A stretch of DNA of 64,000 nucleotides from Aestuariivivens marinum (GTDB lineage Bacteria; Bacteroidota; Bacteroidia; Flavobacteriales; Flavobacteriaceae): positions 744,001 to 808,000 of the forward strand of contig NZ_JAKMCR010000001.1 in the NCBI RefSeq assembly GCF_022662175.1, read 5' to 3'. Below the pieces are notes generated by a model that was given only the letters and a program-made list of their open reading frames with translations, was not told the DNA's origin and did not search any database. Shown in pieces: positions 45,278 through 53,866 of the stretch; the first letter of the stretch is position 1, and the number at the start of each line of letters is the position of its first letter. A program made the position numbers and the translations under genes.

Positions 45278-46300
45278 ATGTCTAATAAATCCAAACATAT
45301 CCTAGTCATTCGCCTATCAGCCATGGGTGACGTGGCCATGACAGTTCCTGTTTTACGAGCATTGACCCGACAGTATCCCGAACTTAAACTAACAGTTTTA
45401 ACACGTGCCTTTTTTGCACCATTTTTCAGGGATATAAAAAATGTTACTGTTTTTCCAGCAGATTTAAAAGGAAAGCACAAAGGTGTTTTCGGGCTCTACA
45501 AATTGGCACGTGAACTTAATAAGCAAAACCAATTTTTTGCTATAGCCGATTTACACTGTGTGTTGAGAAGTAAAATACTCAAGCAGTTTATTAGGTGCAA
45601 ACGCTTTGTATCTATTGACAAAGGAAGAAAAGAAAAAAAGGCATTAACTTCTGGTCGAATTTTCAAACAGCTAACTACTACGCATCAACGCTATGTAGAT
45701 GTGTTTCAAACTTTTGGATTTCAGTTAGATTTATCAAATCCATCATTTCCTCCTAAATCGGCTTTCAGTACTAATATATTAGCACTAATAGGGAATGATT
45801 CTAGAAAGAAGATTGGCATTGCACCTTTTGCAGCCCACAAAAGCAAAGAATACCCTTTAGATTTGATGAAGGAAGTTGTAGAACAACTATCAAAAGACTA
45901 TAAAGTCATTTTATTTGGAGGCGGAAATGAAGAGATAGCTATTTTAAACAAGATTGAAGCAACTTTTGAAAATACTATCAACATTGCTGGGAAATTATCC
46001 TTAGAGGAAGAATTGGATTTGATTTCAAATTTAAGTGTAATGCTATCTATGGATTCGGGGAATGCTCATATCGCTGCTATGTTGGGTATAAAAGTGGTGA
46101 CTATTTGGGGGGTAACGCATCCGTTTGCTGGTTTTGCGCCTTTTAACCAACCAGCAGATTACGCACTGCTTTCTAATAGGGACAAATATCCCAGAGTCCC
46201 AACTTCGGTCTATGGTAATAAATACCCAAAAGGCTATGAAGACGCTTCGGGAAGTATTTTACCCGAAATAATCATAGAAAAAATTAAGTCTATCGCCTAA
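45278..46300 (+). CDS. Glycosyltransferase family 9 (heptosyltransferase-like)
   Basis: 340 residues, GT-B fold of the LPS heptosyltransferase family. LVIRLSAMGDVAMTVPVLRAL at the N-terminus is the family hallmark, then IADLHCVLRS, and the C-terminal ISNLSVMLSMDSGNAHIAAMLGIKVVTIWG contacts the donor. Probably adds an inner-core sugar to lipopolysaccharide; the exact sugar cannot be told. It is preceded by a repeat and faces the minus-strand reductase gene. Confidence 0.92.
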   Translation: MSNKSKHILVIRLSAMGDVAMTVPVLRALTRQYPELKLTVLTRAFFAPFFRDIKNVTVFPADLKGKHKGVFGLYKLARELNKQNQFFAIADLHCVLRSKILKQFIRCKRFVSIDKGRKEKKALTSGRIFKQLTTTHQRYVDVFQTFGFQLDLSNPSFPPKSAFSTNILALIGNDSRKKIGIAPFAAHKSKEYPLDLMKEVVEQLSKDYKVILFGGGNEEIAILNKIEATFENTINIAGKLSLEEELDLISNLSVMLSMDSGNAHIAAMLGIKVVTIWGVTHPFAGFAPFNQPADYALLSNRDKYPRVPTSVYGNKYPKGYEDASGSILPEIIIEKIKSIA

Positions 46301-46369
46301 TAGATGGATATTGAAGCTCACTAATGCAGAGACATTTAAAAATCCAAATTTATTATCTAAAGGCGATTT

Positions 46370-47428
46370 TTACACATCATCGTAATCCACAACAACAGTT
46401 GGACTGGTTGGATGTGCTTGACAGGTTAAAATCAAACCTTCGGCAACTTCACTGTCGGTTAAAATGTTGTTTTGTCTCATTGTGGCATTTCCTTCTTTAA
46501 GGCGCGCCAAACAGCTGCTACAAATACCACCTTGACACGAATATGGCGCATCTAGATCCTCATCGAGTGCCGCTTCTAAAATGGTTTGTTTAGCCGACAT
46601 TTCAAAAGTGGTTACTTCATCATCAACAATTACCGTAATTTTGGTTTTTCCTGTAGAAACAGAAATAGCATCCTCGACTTCATCAACTTTAGCCGCTTTA
46701 AATAGTTCGAAATGAATACGATCTTCATCAATACCATGTTCGGTTAACACATCCTTAACCGTATGAATCATAGCTTCGGGGCCACAAAGGTAAAAGGCAT
46801 CTACCTCAATGTGCTTGTGTTTATTTTTCATCACATAGTTAACCGTGCTTTGTTCAATACGGCCAAAAATAGAGTCATCGCTGTCTTGTTGGCTAAACAC
46901 AAACTGAATGGAAAATCGGTCTTTATATTGATGCTGAAGCTCCAAGAGTTCATTCAAGAACATGGTGTCGCCTGTTGTTTTGTTGCCATACACCAAAATA
47001 ACCTTACTATAAACTTCTTCCTCTAAAGCACATTTAATAATGCTTAATACCGGAGTAATACCACTACCCGCTGCAAAAGCAGCAATGTTTTTGGTTTTTG
47101 AATCGTTAGGTTCGAAAGTAAACCGACCTTTGGGTGGGGCAACTTCCAAGGTGTCACCAACTTTTAATTGCTTATTGGCATATGCAGAAAAGGTGCCGTC
47201 TGTAACTTCTTTTACCGCTACTTTTAATTCGCCACTTTTTGGGGAAATACATAACGAGTAATCACGCCTAACCTCTTTACCGTCAATTTGAGTTTTTAGG
47301 GTAATATACTGTCCTGCTTTAAAGGTGAAGGCTTCCTTTAGGTTCTCTGGAACATTAAAAGTAATGCTTATAGATTGTTCGGTTTCTCTTTTTATGTTTT
47401 TTATAGAAAGCTTATGAAATGACGACAT
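46370..47428 (-). CDS. PaaE-like NAD(P)H:ferredoxin oxidoreductase with C-terminal 2Fe-2S domain
   Basis: 352 residues. FAD-binding domain: AGQYITLKTQIDGKEVRRDYSLC (RxYS signature within). NAD-binding domain: FAAGSGITPVLSI and YLCGPEAMI. C-terminal plant-type ferredoxin: PYSCQGGICSSCLARL plus LTCQAHP provide four cysteines for 2Fe-2S. Electron-transfer partner of an oxygenase or desaturase, as in PaaE or fatty-acid desaturase reductases; no oxygenase genes are adjacent. The promoter has the 25-nt motif shared with the DUF4254 gene. Confidence 0.9.
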   Translation of the reverse strand: MSSFHKLSIKNIKRETEQSISITFNVPENLKEAFTFKAGQYITLKTQIDGKEVRRDYSLCISPKSGELKVAVKEVTDGTFSAYANKQLKVGDTLEVAPPKGRFTFEPNDSKTKNIAAFAAGSGITPVLSIIKCALEEEVYSKVILVYGNKTTGDTMFLNELLELQHQYKDRFSIQFVFSQQDSDDSIFGRIEQSTVNYVMKNKHKHIEVDAFYLCGPEAMIHTVKDVLTEHGIDEDRIHFELFKAAKVDEVEDAISVSTGKTKITVIVDDEVTTFEMSAKQTILEAALDEDLDAPYSCQGGICSSCLARLKEGNATMRQNNILTDSEVAEGLILTCQAHPTSPTVVVDYDDV

Positions 47429-47441
47429 GAGAAATTTTTTG

Positions 47442-47466
47442 ACAAAAGTACGTGAATTTTTTCATT
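47442..47466 (-). promoter_or_regulatory. Promoter of PaaE-like gene with 25-nt motif shared with 44526-44550
   Basis: The minus strand carries the same 25 bases as 44526-44550, including the -7 box TACTTTTG at 47450-47443. The start codon at 47428 is 15 bases downstream, so the leader would be very short. Confidence 0.65.
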
Positions 47467-47553
47467 GTAAAACCCATAGATGAAGCTAGTTCTTTTTATC
47501 CAAAAGTCTATCGATTTTATAGCATAATCAAAAAAGATGCTTATTTTTACCTA

Positions 47554-47572
47554 CTTGCATAATATATGCAAG
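47554..47572. promoter_or_regulatory. Inverted repeat CTTGCATA-ATA-TATGCAAG upstream of sprE
   Basis: A perfect 8-bp dyad with 3-base centre, 38 bases before the TTG start of sprE. It has the size and TTGCATA half-sites seen for MarR-type operators. No T-tract follows, so it is not a terminator. Confidence 0.4.
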
Positions 47573-47609
47573 GGTATACAGTTATTTATAATACTAAATA
47601 ATCAAGGTA

Positions 47610-50198
47610 TTGAAAGCATTCTCCAAAGGGTTACTGGTCATTGTTGTTTCCATTGTCATACTCGCAAGCTGTTCTAGAAAGAAGGATAATTTTGTAAGTA
47701 GAAATTACCATGCCATTACTACAGAATTCAATCCACTTTATAATGGTTACTTAGCTTTAGAAGAAGGGCGCAACAGCTTAAACGAAAGCTATCAGGATAA
47801 CTATTGGGAGGTTCTTCCTATTGAGCGTATGGAAATATTGGATGAAGTGATGCTTCCTGGGCAATCCAAAAGTGAAAACTTTTCTAGAGCTGAAGAAAAA
47901 GCGGTAAAGGCCATTCAAAAACACAGTATGAATATTGGTGGCAGGGAAAAAAATCCACAAATGGATGAAGCCTATTTGCTTTTGGGTAAAGCCCGTTATT
48001 TCGATCAGCGTTTTGTGCCTGCTTTAGAGGCCTTCAATTATATCCTTTATAAGTATCCCGCTAGCGATAAGATCAATCAGGCTAAAATATGGCGTGAGAA
48101 AACCAATATGCGTTTGGAAAATAACGAATTGGCCATAAAAAATTTGAAACGATTGTTAAGACAGGAACATATAGAGGGGCAAGATTTAGCCGATGCCACT
48201 TCAACACTCGCCCAAGCTTATATTAACGAAAAAATAATAGATACCGCTATAGTGCAGCTGGAAATTGCCGCAACTGCAACAAAAAATAATGATGAACGGG
48301 GGCGTTATCGTTTTATTCAAGGACAATTGTATAACCAATTGGGGTATAAGGATAGTGCGAATATGGCTTTCGATCGTGTCATTGAACTCAATAGAAAGAC
48401 GCCAAGAATCTATATGATCAGCGCCCATATTGAAAAAATCAAAAATTTCGATTATGATAATGGTGATAAGGTGATGTTAAGAGAATGGCTTACTGAATTG
48501 GAGGAAAATCGTGAAAATAGACCTTTTTTAGATAAAATTTATCATCAAATTGCAGTTTACTATGCTAGCAATGGTTCCGATTCGCTAGCTAAGGCCTATT
48601 ATAATAAATCATTACGCACCAATTCTCCAGACAAATTTTTAAAAGCTAAGAATTATCAAATTCTTGGGGATATGAATTTCGATGCTTCTTTATATCGGGA
48701 TGCTGGACAATATTATGACAGTACTATGGGTAACTTGGTACAGAATTCTAAACCGTATCGTGTTATTAAAAAGAAACGGGATAATTTAGAGGATGTTATT
48801 TATTATGAAAATGTTGCTCAAGTAAATGACAGTTTATTGCGCTTAATTAATCTTCCAGAAGCAGAACGATTGGCATTCTTTGAAGCGTTTACCGACAGCT
48901 TGGAGCAAAAAGCCAAGAAGGATAAAGAACTTGAAGAAGCACTTAGTAGAAATAAAGGAATAATTACTTCAGGAGGAATAAAAGGGAGACCATTAAATAG
49001 TCCATCGGGTCAAAACCCTAACCCTAGTTTTGGCGGATTGCCAGGGCAGGCGAGCACATTTTATTTTTACAACCCAACAACCGTGGCTTATGGTAAAAAT
49101 GAATTTGTTAAAATTTGGGGTAATAGAACGTTGGAAGATAATTGGCGATGGTCCAGTAAATCAGGAAAAGGAGGAGCTGTAGTTATATCTGGAGGCGATT
49201 TGTTGGCCACAGCAACTGAAGAAGAACGATATGATCCTCAATTTTATATTTCCAAGATTCCTTCCGAAGAAAAGGAAATCGATAGTATATGGCAGGATCG
49301 TAACTATGCCTATTATCAATTGGGACTCATTTACAAGGAAAAATTCAAGGAGTACCAATTGGCAAAAGACAAATTTCAAAATTTATTGAATAGCAATCCA
49401 GAGGAGCGTTTGGTATTGCCTTCAAAATATAATTTATATAAAATTTATGAATTGTTAGGTGAAAACGGCGAAGCCGAAATTACCAAAAACGAAATCATTA
49501 CCAACTACCCAGATTCTCGCTACGCGACCATTCTAACTAATCCAGAATTGGCCAGTTTTGCAGATGAAAACAGCCCAGAAAGTGTCTATGAGGCACTTTA
49601 TGAACAACATTTAAATCAAGATTATGAAACGGTAATAGCCAAGAGTGAGGAATATATAAATGCATTTGATGGAGACCCTATTGTTTCTAAATTTGAACTG
49701 TTAAAGGCAACGGCCACTGGCCGATTATATGGCTACAAACCCTATAGTGAAGCTATTAATTACATAGCCGTTACTTATGCCAACACACCCGAAGGTCTAA
49801 AGGCACAAGACATACAATCTAAGGTGTTGCCGCAGCTATCAAGTACAGAGTTTGTGCAGGCCAACGATAGCATTTCAAATCATTATAAAGTTGTTTTTCA
49901 GTTTGATAAAGCGGATAGGGAAATCATGTTAGGCTTTCAACAGGAATTGGATACTGTACTAAAAAACATGAAGTATTACGACCTTAAGTCATCTGTAGAT
50001 GTTTATAGTCCTGAAACAGCTTTTGTACTTGTTCATGGGTTTAACAATGGACAAGTAGCACAGACATTTGACCAATTATTGACTAAGGAAGATAAACGCA
50101 GAATAGGAAAACCGTATTTTGCAATATCCTCACGTAATTATCAAATTATTCAAATCCATAAGAACTTGGAAGCATATTTAAGTTTAAATAACAATTAA
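47610..50198 (+). CDS. sprE: Gliding motility/type IX secretion TPR lipoprotein SprE (PorW-like)
   Basis: 862 residues, the expected size for SprE. TTG start, hydrophobic signal with lipobox ILASCSRKK (Cys21 lipidated). NYHAITTEFNPLYNGYLALEEGR is a strong SprE/PorW mark. TPR-like helical repeats run through residues 110-400 and again in 560-700. SprE/PorW links to the type IX secretion machine that exports gliding adhesins and enzymes across the outer membrane. The bactofilin gene follows 11 bases downstream. Confidence 0.9.
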   Translation: MKAFSKGLLVIVVSIVILASCSRKKDNFVSRNYHAITTEFNPLYNGYLALEEGRNSLNESYQDNYWEVLPIERMEILDEVMLPGQSKSENFSRAEEKAVKAIQKHSMNIGGREKNPQMDEAYLLLGKARYFDQRFVPALEAFNYILYKYPASDKINQAKIWREKTNMRLENNELAIKNLKRLLRQEHIEGQDLADATSTLAQAYINEKIIDTAIVQLEIAATATKNNDERGRYRFIQGQLYNQLGYKDSANMAFDRVIELNRKTPRIYMISAHIEKIKNFDYDNGDKVMLREWLTELEENRENRPFLDKIYHQIAVYYASNGSDSLAKAYYNKSLRTNSPDKFLKAKNYQILGDMNFDASLYRDAGQYYDSTMGNLVQNSKPYRVIKKKRDNLEDVIYYENVAQVNDSLLRLINLPEAERLAFFEAFTDSLEQKAKKDKELEEALSRNKGIITSGGIKGRPLNSPSGQNPNPSFGGLPGQASTFYFYNPTTVAYGKNEFVKIWGNRTLEDNWRWSSKSGKGGAVVISGGDLLATATEEERYDPQFYISKIPSEEKEIDSIWQDRNYAYYQLGLIYKEKFKEYQLAKDKFQNLLNSNPEERLVLPSKYNLYKIYELLGENGEAEITKNEIITNYPDSRYATILTNPELASFADENSPESVYEALYEQHLNQDYETVIAKSEEYINAFDGDPIVSKFELLKATATGRLYGYKPYSEAINYIAVTYANTPEGLKAQDIQSKVLPQLSSTEFVQANDSISNHYKVVFQFDKADREIMLGFQQELDTVLKNMKYYDLKSSVDVYSPETAFVLVHGFNNGQVAQTFDQLLTKEDKRRIGKPYFAISSRNYQIIQIHKNLEAYLSLNNN

Positions 50199-50209
50199 GT
50201 TTACATATT

Positions 50210-50635
50210 ATGTTTGCTGATAACAAAAAAGACAAAAACATGACAGAAGGAACATCAAGTCAAAACATTATTGCACAAGGCACCAAAATAGTAGGTGATA
50301 TTAATAGTGAAGGGGACTTAAGAATTGATGGTGCCATAGAGGGCAATTTAAAAACTACAGGTAAGGTGGTTGTTGGTAAAAAAGGCACTATTAAGGGAAC
50401 CCTTCAAGGGACAGAAGCTTATTTTGAGGGTAAGTTCGATGGCAAATTAGCCCTTTCAGGAACTTTAACCCTTAAAGCTACTGCCTATATTCAAGGCGAA
50501 GTGGTAGTAGGCAAACTGGCTGTAGAACCAGGTGCAACGTTTAATGTGACCTGTATGATGAAAGGAGCAGTAAAAGAAATGAACAATGGACAACAACAAA
50601 GACAACAAGGATCAGGATCCGAAAAAACAGCTTAA
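50210..50635 (+). CDS. Bactofilin family cytoskeletal protein
   Basis: 141 residues. After a polar N-terminus, SQNIIAQGTKIVGDINSEGDLRIDGAIEG and repeated beta-helix turns (TTGKVVVGKKGTIKG, GEVVVGKLAVEPGATFN) form the bactofilin core. These polymerise into filaments near the membrane and affect cell shape. The last 50 bases overlap the AtpZ-like gene in another frame; the bactofilin tail there is Gln/Gly-rich and probably disordered. Confidence 0.9.
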   Translation: MFADNKKDKNMTEGTSSQNIIAQGTKIVGDINSEGDLRIDGAIEGNLKTTGKVVVGKKGTIKGTLQGTEAYFEGKFDGKLALSGTLTLKATAYIQGEVVVGKLAVEPGATFNVTCMMKGAVKEMNNGQQQRQQGSGSEKTA

Positions 50636-50825
50636 AAATGTTGCAGCACTTTCTGGTGTTGCAGTGCAAATGGGTGTTACCATTTATCTATTCGTGCTTT
50701 TAGGTAAATGGTTGGATGTGAAATACAACAATGGAGACAAGCTATATATAATAATTATGACACTTCTGGGCGTTGGCGTTTCACTTTATGTAGTTCTAAA
50801 ACAAATCAATAGAATTAATAATTAA
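50586..50825 (+). CDS. atpZ: AtpZ/AtpI-like F0F1 ATPase accessory protein
   Basis: 79 residues with two membrane helices (about 22-42 and 50-70) and KWLDVKYNNGDKLY between them, typical of AtpZ. This family is thought to help assemble the c-ring or take part in cation transport at the ATP synthase. ATG 50586 lies inside the bactofilin gene (50-base overlap). It shares the end base with the next gene start. Confidence 0.82.
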   Translation: MDNNKDNKDQDPKKQLKNVAALSGVAVQMGVTIYLFVLLGKWLDVKYNNGDKLYIIIMTLLGVGVSLYVVLKQINRINN

Positions 50826-51214
50826 TGCAGAACCCTTTTTATCGCTTCACTGTAAAAGTAACAGGTCTTTTGGCAATTACTTTTGTTTTACACTTGGGGT
50901 TTTTAAAACTTTTTGAACAGCCTTTGTTTGAAAATAAAATTGTTTTATCCTATATCGTAAACCTGTTACTGGTAATTGGGGTTTTTGGACTACTTTATAT
51001 TTTACGAAATAAGTATAAAAGTCAATTGGGGTTCTTGTTTTTGGCAGGTAGTGTATTAAAGTTTACCATATTCTTTATTGTTTTTTATCCTATTTATAAG
51101 CAGGATGAAGATGTTTCTAAATTAGAATTTGCTGCATTCTTTATACCTTATGCAACAGGGTTGATTTTAGAAACTTTAAGTCTTAGTAAATGGCTTAATG
51201 AAATTGACCAATAA
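50825..51214 (+). CDS. Small membrane protein ahead of the ATP synthase operon (DUF6168/AtpI-like)
   Basis: 129 residues with four membrane helices. It sits where AtpI is found in many bacteria. Sequence begins QNPFYRFTVKVTGLLAITF; no AtpI motif is strong. I think this is the DUF6168 family, conserved at this site in flavobacteria. A role in ATP synthase assembly is inferred from position only. The start overlaps the AtpZ-like stop by one base. Confidence 0.65.
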   Translation: MQNPFYRFTVKVTGLLAITFVLHLGFLKLFEQPLFENKIVLSYIVNLLLVIGVFGLLYILRNKYKSQLGFLFLAGSVLKFTIFFIVFYPIYKQDEDVSKLEFAAFFIPYATGLILETLSLSKWLNEIDQ

Positions 51215-51343
51215 GTATTGTCTATAGGTTTTAACGCTCTTGATAATTAGATCTGTAGCTTTAACAACCCCTATTTTTTCAGAAGCAAATTTCATTAAAA
51301 ATCCCAATTCATTTTGCTCGAGGAAATAAAAGAAAAAATTGTT

Positions 51344-51372
51344 TTTGTTTTTGAGATAAAAAATTACCTTTG
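51344..51372 (+). promoter_or_regulatory. Promoter of the ATP synthase operon
   Basis: A -33 box TTTG at 51344-51347 and a -7 box TACCTTTG at 51365-51372 are spaced by 17 bases, the best full match to the Bacteroidota consensus in the window. The atpB ATG is 34 bases downstream of the -7 box. Confidence 0.7.
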
Positions 51373-51406
51373 CAGCGATTTTTAAGCCACTCTTATATAA
51401 AGTGAT

Positions 51407-52489
51407 ATGCGAAAAAAAATAGCTTTAAAACCAATAACAGCATTACTTTTTTTATTAACCTTTGTCTCTTATGGAAAAGAACAACACGGACACGATGAGC
51501 CTAAAGGAGATTTAAGGACTGAGATTAAGGAATATATCCAGCACCACTTATTGGATTCTTATGATTTCGGATTGTTTTCATATACTACTCACGAGGGTGT
51601 AGAAAATCACGTTGGATTTCCGTTACCAGTAATTCTATGGGATGATGGTTTAAAAGTATTTTCGTCTTCAAAATTCCATCATGGTGAAACTGTAGCTGAA
51701 GTAGATGGTAATCACTATATTTTGTATCATAATAAAATATATAAAACGGATGAAAGTGGTACAATTAATAATGATGCCGAAAACCATCCGACAAATGCAA
51801 AACCGTTAGATTTTTCTATCACCAAAAATGTAGTATTAATCGCTATGGTTTTTGCTATTTTATTTTTCATGTTTAGCAGAATGGCTAAATCATATAAAAC
51901 CAATAATGGTATGCCAAAAGGAATGGGGCGTTTTTTGGAGCCTATTGTGTTATATGTACGTGATGAGATTGCCATTCCAAACATTGGGGAAAAGAAGTAT
52001 AAAAAATACATGAGTTATTTGTTAACCGTATTTTTCTTTGTCTGGATAGTAAACTTATTTGGGTTAACACCAATAGGGATGAACGTGACTAACAATATAG
52101 CGGTGACTTTGTGTTTGGCATTAATCACATATTTTATCACTACGTTTTCAGGAAACAAAAACTATTGGAAGCATATTTTCTGGATGCCAGGGGTTCCTGT
52201 GCCAATGAAAATCATATTGGCTCCGATTGAATTATTGGGGACCATTATTAAACCTTTTGCCTTAATGATTCGTTTGTATGCAAACATTACAGCGGGTCAC
52301 GTGGTAATCATGAGTATTATAGGGATGATGTTTATTTTCAATAACTGGTTAGGTAGTTCATTGTCGTTTTTGTTGGCTTTTGTGTTGGGGATTTTGGAGT
52401 TGTTGGTGGCAGCATTACAGGCTTATATTTTTACAGTGTTGTCAGCATTGTATTTTGGTATGGCGGTCGAAGAACACGATCATCATTAA
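51407..52489 (+). CDS. atpB: ATP synthase F0 subunit a
   Basis: 360 residues, longer than E. coli AtpB (271) because of a Bacteroidota-type N-terminal part: a signal-like stretch, a His-rich segment and a soluble domain to about residue 140. The membrane part has five or six helices with the essential Arg289 in MIRLYANITAGH, which works with the c-ring carboxylate in proton passage. The C-terminus is His-rich. First gene of the operon, with its own promoter. Confidence 0.95.
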   Translation: MRKKIALKPITALLFLLTFVSYGKEQHGHDEPKGDLRTEIKEYIQHHLLDSYDFGLFSYTTHEGVENHVGFPLPVILWDDGLKVFSSSKFHHGETVAEVDGNHYILYHNKIYKTDESGTINNDAENHPTNAKPLDFSITKNVVLIAMVFAILFFMFSRMAKSYKTNNGMPKGMGRFLEPIVLYVRDEIAIPNIGEKKYKKYMSYLLTVFFFVWIVNLFGLTPIGMNVTNNIAVTLCLALITYFITTFSGNKNYWKHIFWMPGVPVPMKIILAPIELLGTIIKPFALMIRLYANITAGHVVIMSIIGMMFIFNNWLGSSLSFLLAFVLGILELLVAALQAYIFTVLSALYFGMAVEEHDHH

Positions 52490-52507
52490 TATTGAATGTT
52501 TAATTAA

Positions 52508-52714
<207 letters not shown>

Positions 52715-52725
52715 AACAACTAGGA

Positions 52726-52760
52726 AACAGCTATAACGGTTGGTTATAGCTGTTCTTTTT
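52726..52760 (+). terminator. Terminator-like hairpin between atpE and atpF
   Basis: A perfect 12-bp stem AACAGCTATAAC / GTTATAGCTGTT (52726-52737, 52743-52754) has a 5-base loop and is followed by CTTTTT. It is likely a partial terminator or an RNA-stabilising end that gives extra atpE message relative to downstream genes. Confidence 0.75.
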
Positions 52761-52781
52761 AAATTAAATTAAAAAAACATG

Positions 52782-52800
52782 CCCTGAGCTTGTCTAAGGG
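52782..52800. repeat. Small hairpin CCCTGAGC...TCTAAGGG before atpF
   Basis: CCCTGAGCTTGTCTAAGGG is a copy of the TGAGC...TCGAAG type repeat with CCCT/AGGG ends, lying 17 bases before the atpF ATG. Confidence 0.55.
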
Positions 52801-52817
52801 TAAAAATATAATTTATT

Positions 52818-53318
52818 ATGGAAGAATTATTTGGAGGCTTTTCTTTAGGATTGTTCGTTTGGATGGCAGTTTTGTTTTTGGCTTTAGTTTTTTTGTTAAA
52901 AAAGTTCGCATGGAAACCTATTTTGGATGCTGTAGAAAGTAGAGAGGAAGGTATTAAAAATGCATTGGATGCTGCCGAAAAAGCCAAATTAGAAATGGAA
53001 AATCTTCAGGCAGATAACGAAAAGTTGTTAAAAGAAGCCAGAACAGAGCGTGAAGCCATGTTGAAGGAAGCTAGGGAAATGAAGAATAAAATGATTGAGG
53101 ATGCCAAAGACGAAGCTAAGGAGGCTTCGGCTAAATTAATTGCCCAAGCACAAGCTTCTATTGAAACAGAAAAGAAAGCAGCTATCGCCGATTTAAAAGC
53201 GCAAGTGGCTAACCTATCTATTGAAATAGCAGAAAAAGTAGTTCGTGAAGAATTATCTAATAAAGACAAACAAGTAAAATTGGTGGAGTCTATGTTAGGT
53301 GAAGCAACATTAAACTAA
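52818..53318 (+). CDS. atpF: ATP synthase F0 subunit b
   Basis: 166 residues: one N-terminal membrane helix (about 8-28), then a long Ala/Glu/Lys-rich helix that forms the peripheral stalk. FAWKPILDAVESREEGI after the membrane helix is conserved in b subunits. It stands between atpE and atpH, 5 bases before atpH. Confidence 0.93.
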   Translation: MEELFGGFSLGLFVWMAVLFLALVFLLKKFAWKPILDAVESREEGIKNALDAAEKAKLEMENLQADNEKLLKEARTEREAMLKEAREMKNKMIEDAKDEAKEASAKLIAQAQASIETEKKAAIADLKAQVANLSIEIAEKVVREELSNKDKQVKLVESMLGEATLN

Positions 53319-53323
53319 ATATA

Positions 53324-53860
53324 ATGGCAGGAAGCAGAGCAGCAATACGTTACGCAAAAGCAGTTTTGGCATTGGCATCAGAGCAAAAGAAAGCCGGTGT
53401 TGTGAATGATGATATGAAACTGATCACCAATACTATTGAACAAAGTGAAGAACTTAGCAATCTATTGAATAATGCGGTAACAAAATCTGAAACTAAGAAA
53501 GCAGCATTGTTGGCTGTTTTTCCAAAGCTTAATGTTATTACAACGGGATTGTTCGACGTGTTGATTACGAACAAAAGAATTGATATTCTAAATGAAGTGG
53601 CCAAAAAGTACAGCGTGCTGTTTGATGAATTAGAGGGTAAGGAAGTGGCCAAGGTTACAACAGCCTTTCCAATGACCAATGATTTAGAACTTAAAGTACT
53701 GGCGAAAATTAAGGAATTAACAAACAAAGCGGTAGAGCTTGAAAACATAGTAGATGAAAGCATTTTAGGTGGTTTCATTTTAAGAATTGGGGATCAGCAA
53801 TATGATGCTAGTGTTTCCAATAAGCTTAACAAATTAAAAAGAGAATTTACATTAAATTAA
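53324..53860 (+). CDS. atpH: ATP synthase F1 subunit delta
   Basis: 178 residues. AAIRYAKAVLALASEQ opens the N-terminal helical domain, and the C-terminal DESILGGFILRIGDQQYDASVSNKLN is the family signature for the OSCP/delta subunit. It links the F1 head to the b stalk. The gap to atpA is 6 bases. Confidence 0.94.
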   Translation: MAGSRAAIRYAKAVLALASEQKKAGVVNDDMKLITNTIEQSEELSNLLNNAVTKSETKKAALLAVFPKLNVITTGLFDVLITNKRIDILNEVAKKYSVLFDELEGKEVAKVTTAFPMTNDLELKVLAKIKELTNKAVELENIVDESILGGFILRIGDQQYDASVSNKLNKLKREFTLN

Positions 53861-53866
53861 AATAAG

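Noticed and set aside
46292-46367. Possible terminator ATCGCCT/AGGCGAT between GT9 and the reductase gene
   Set aside because: The arms are 62 bases apart and only 7 bp long; chance pairing is likely.
53350-53778. 142-codon minus-strand frame inside atpH
   Set aside because: Antisense shadow of a well-supported ATP synthase gene.
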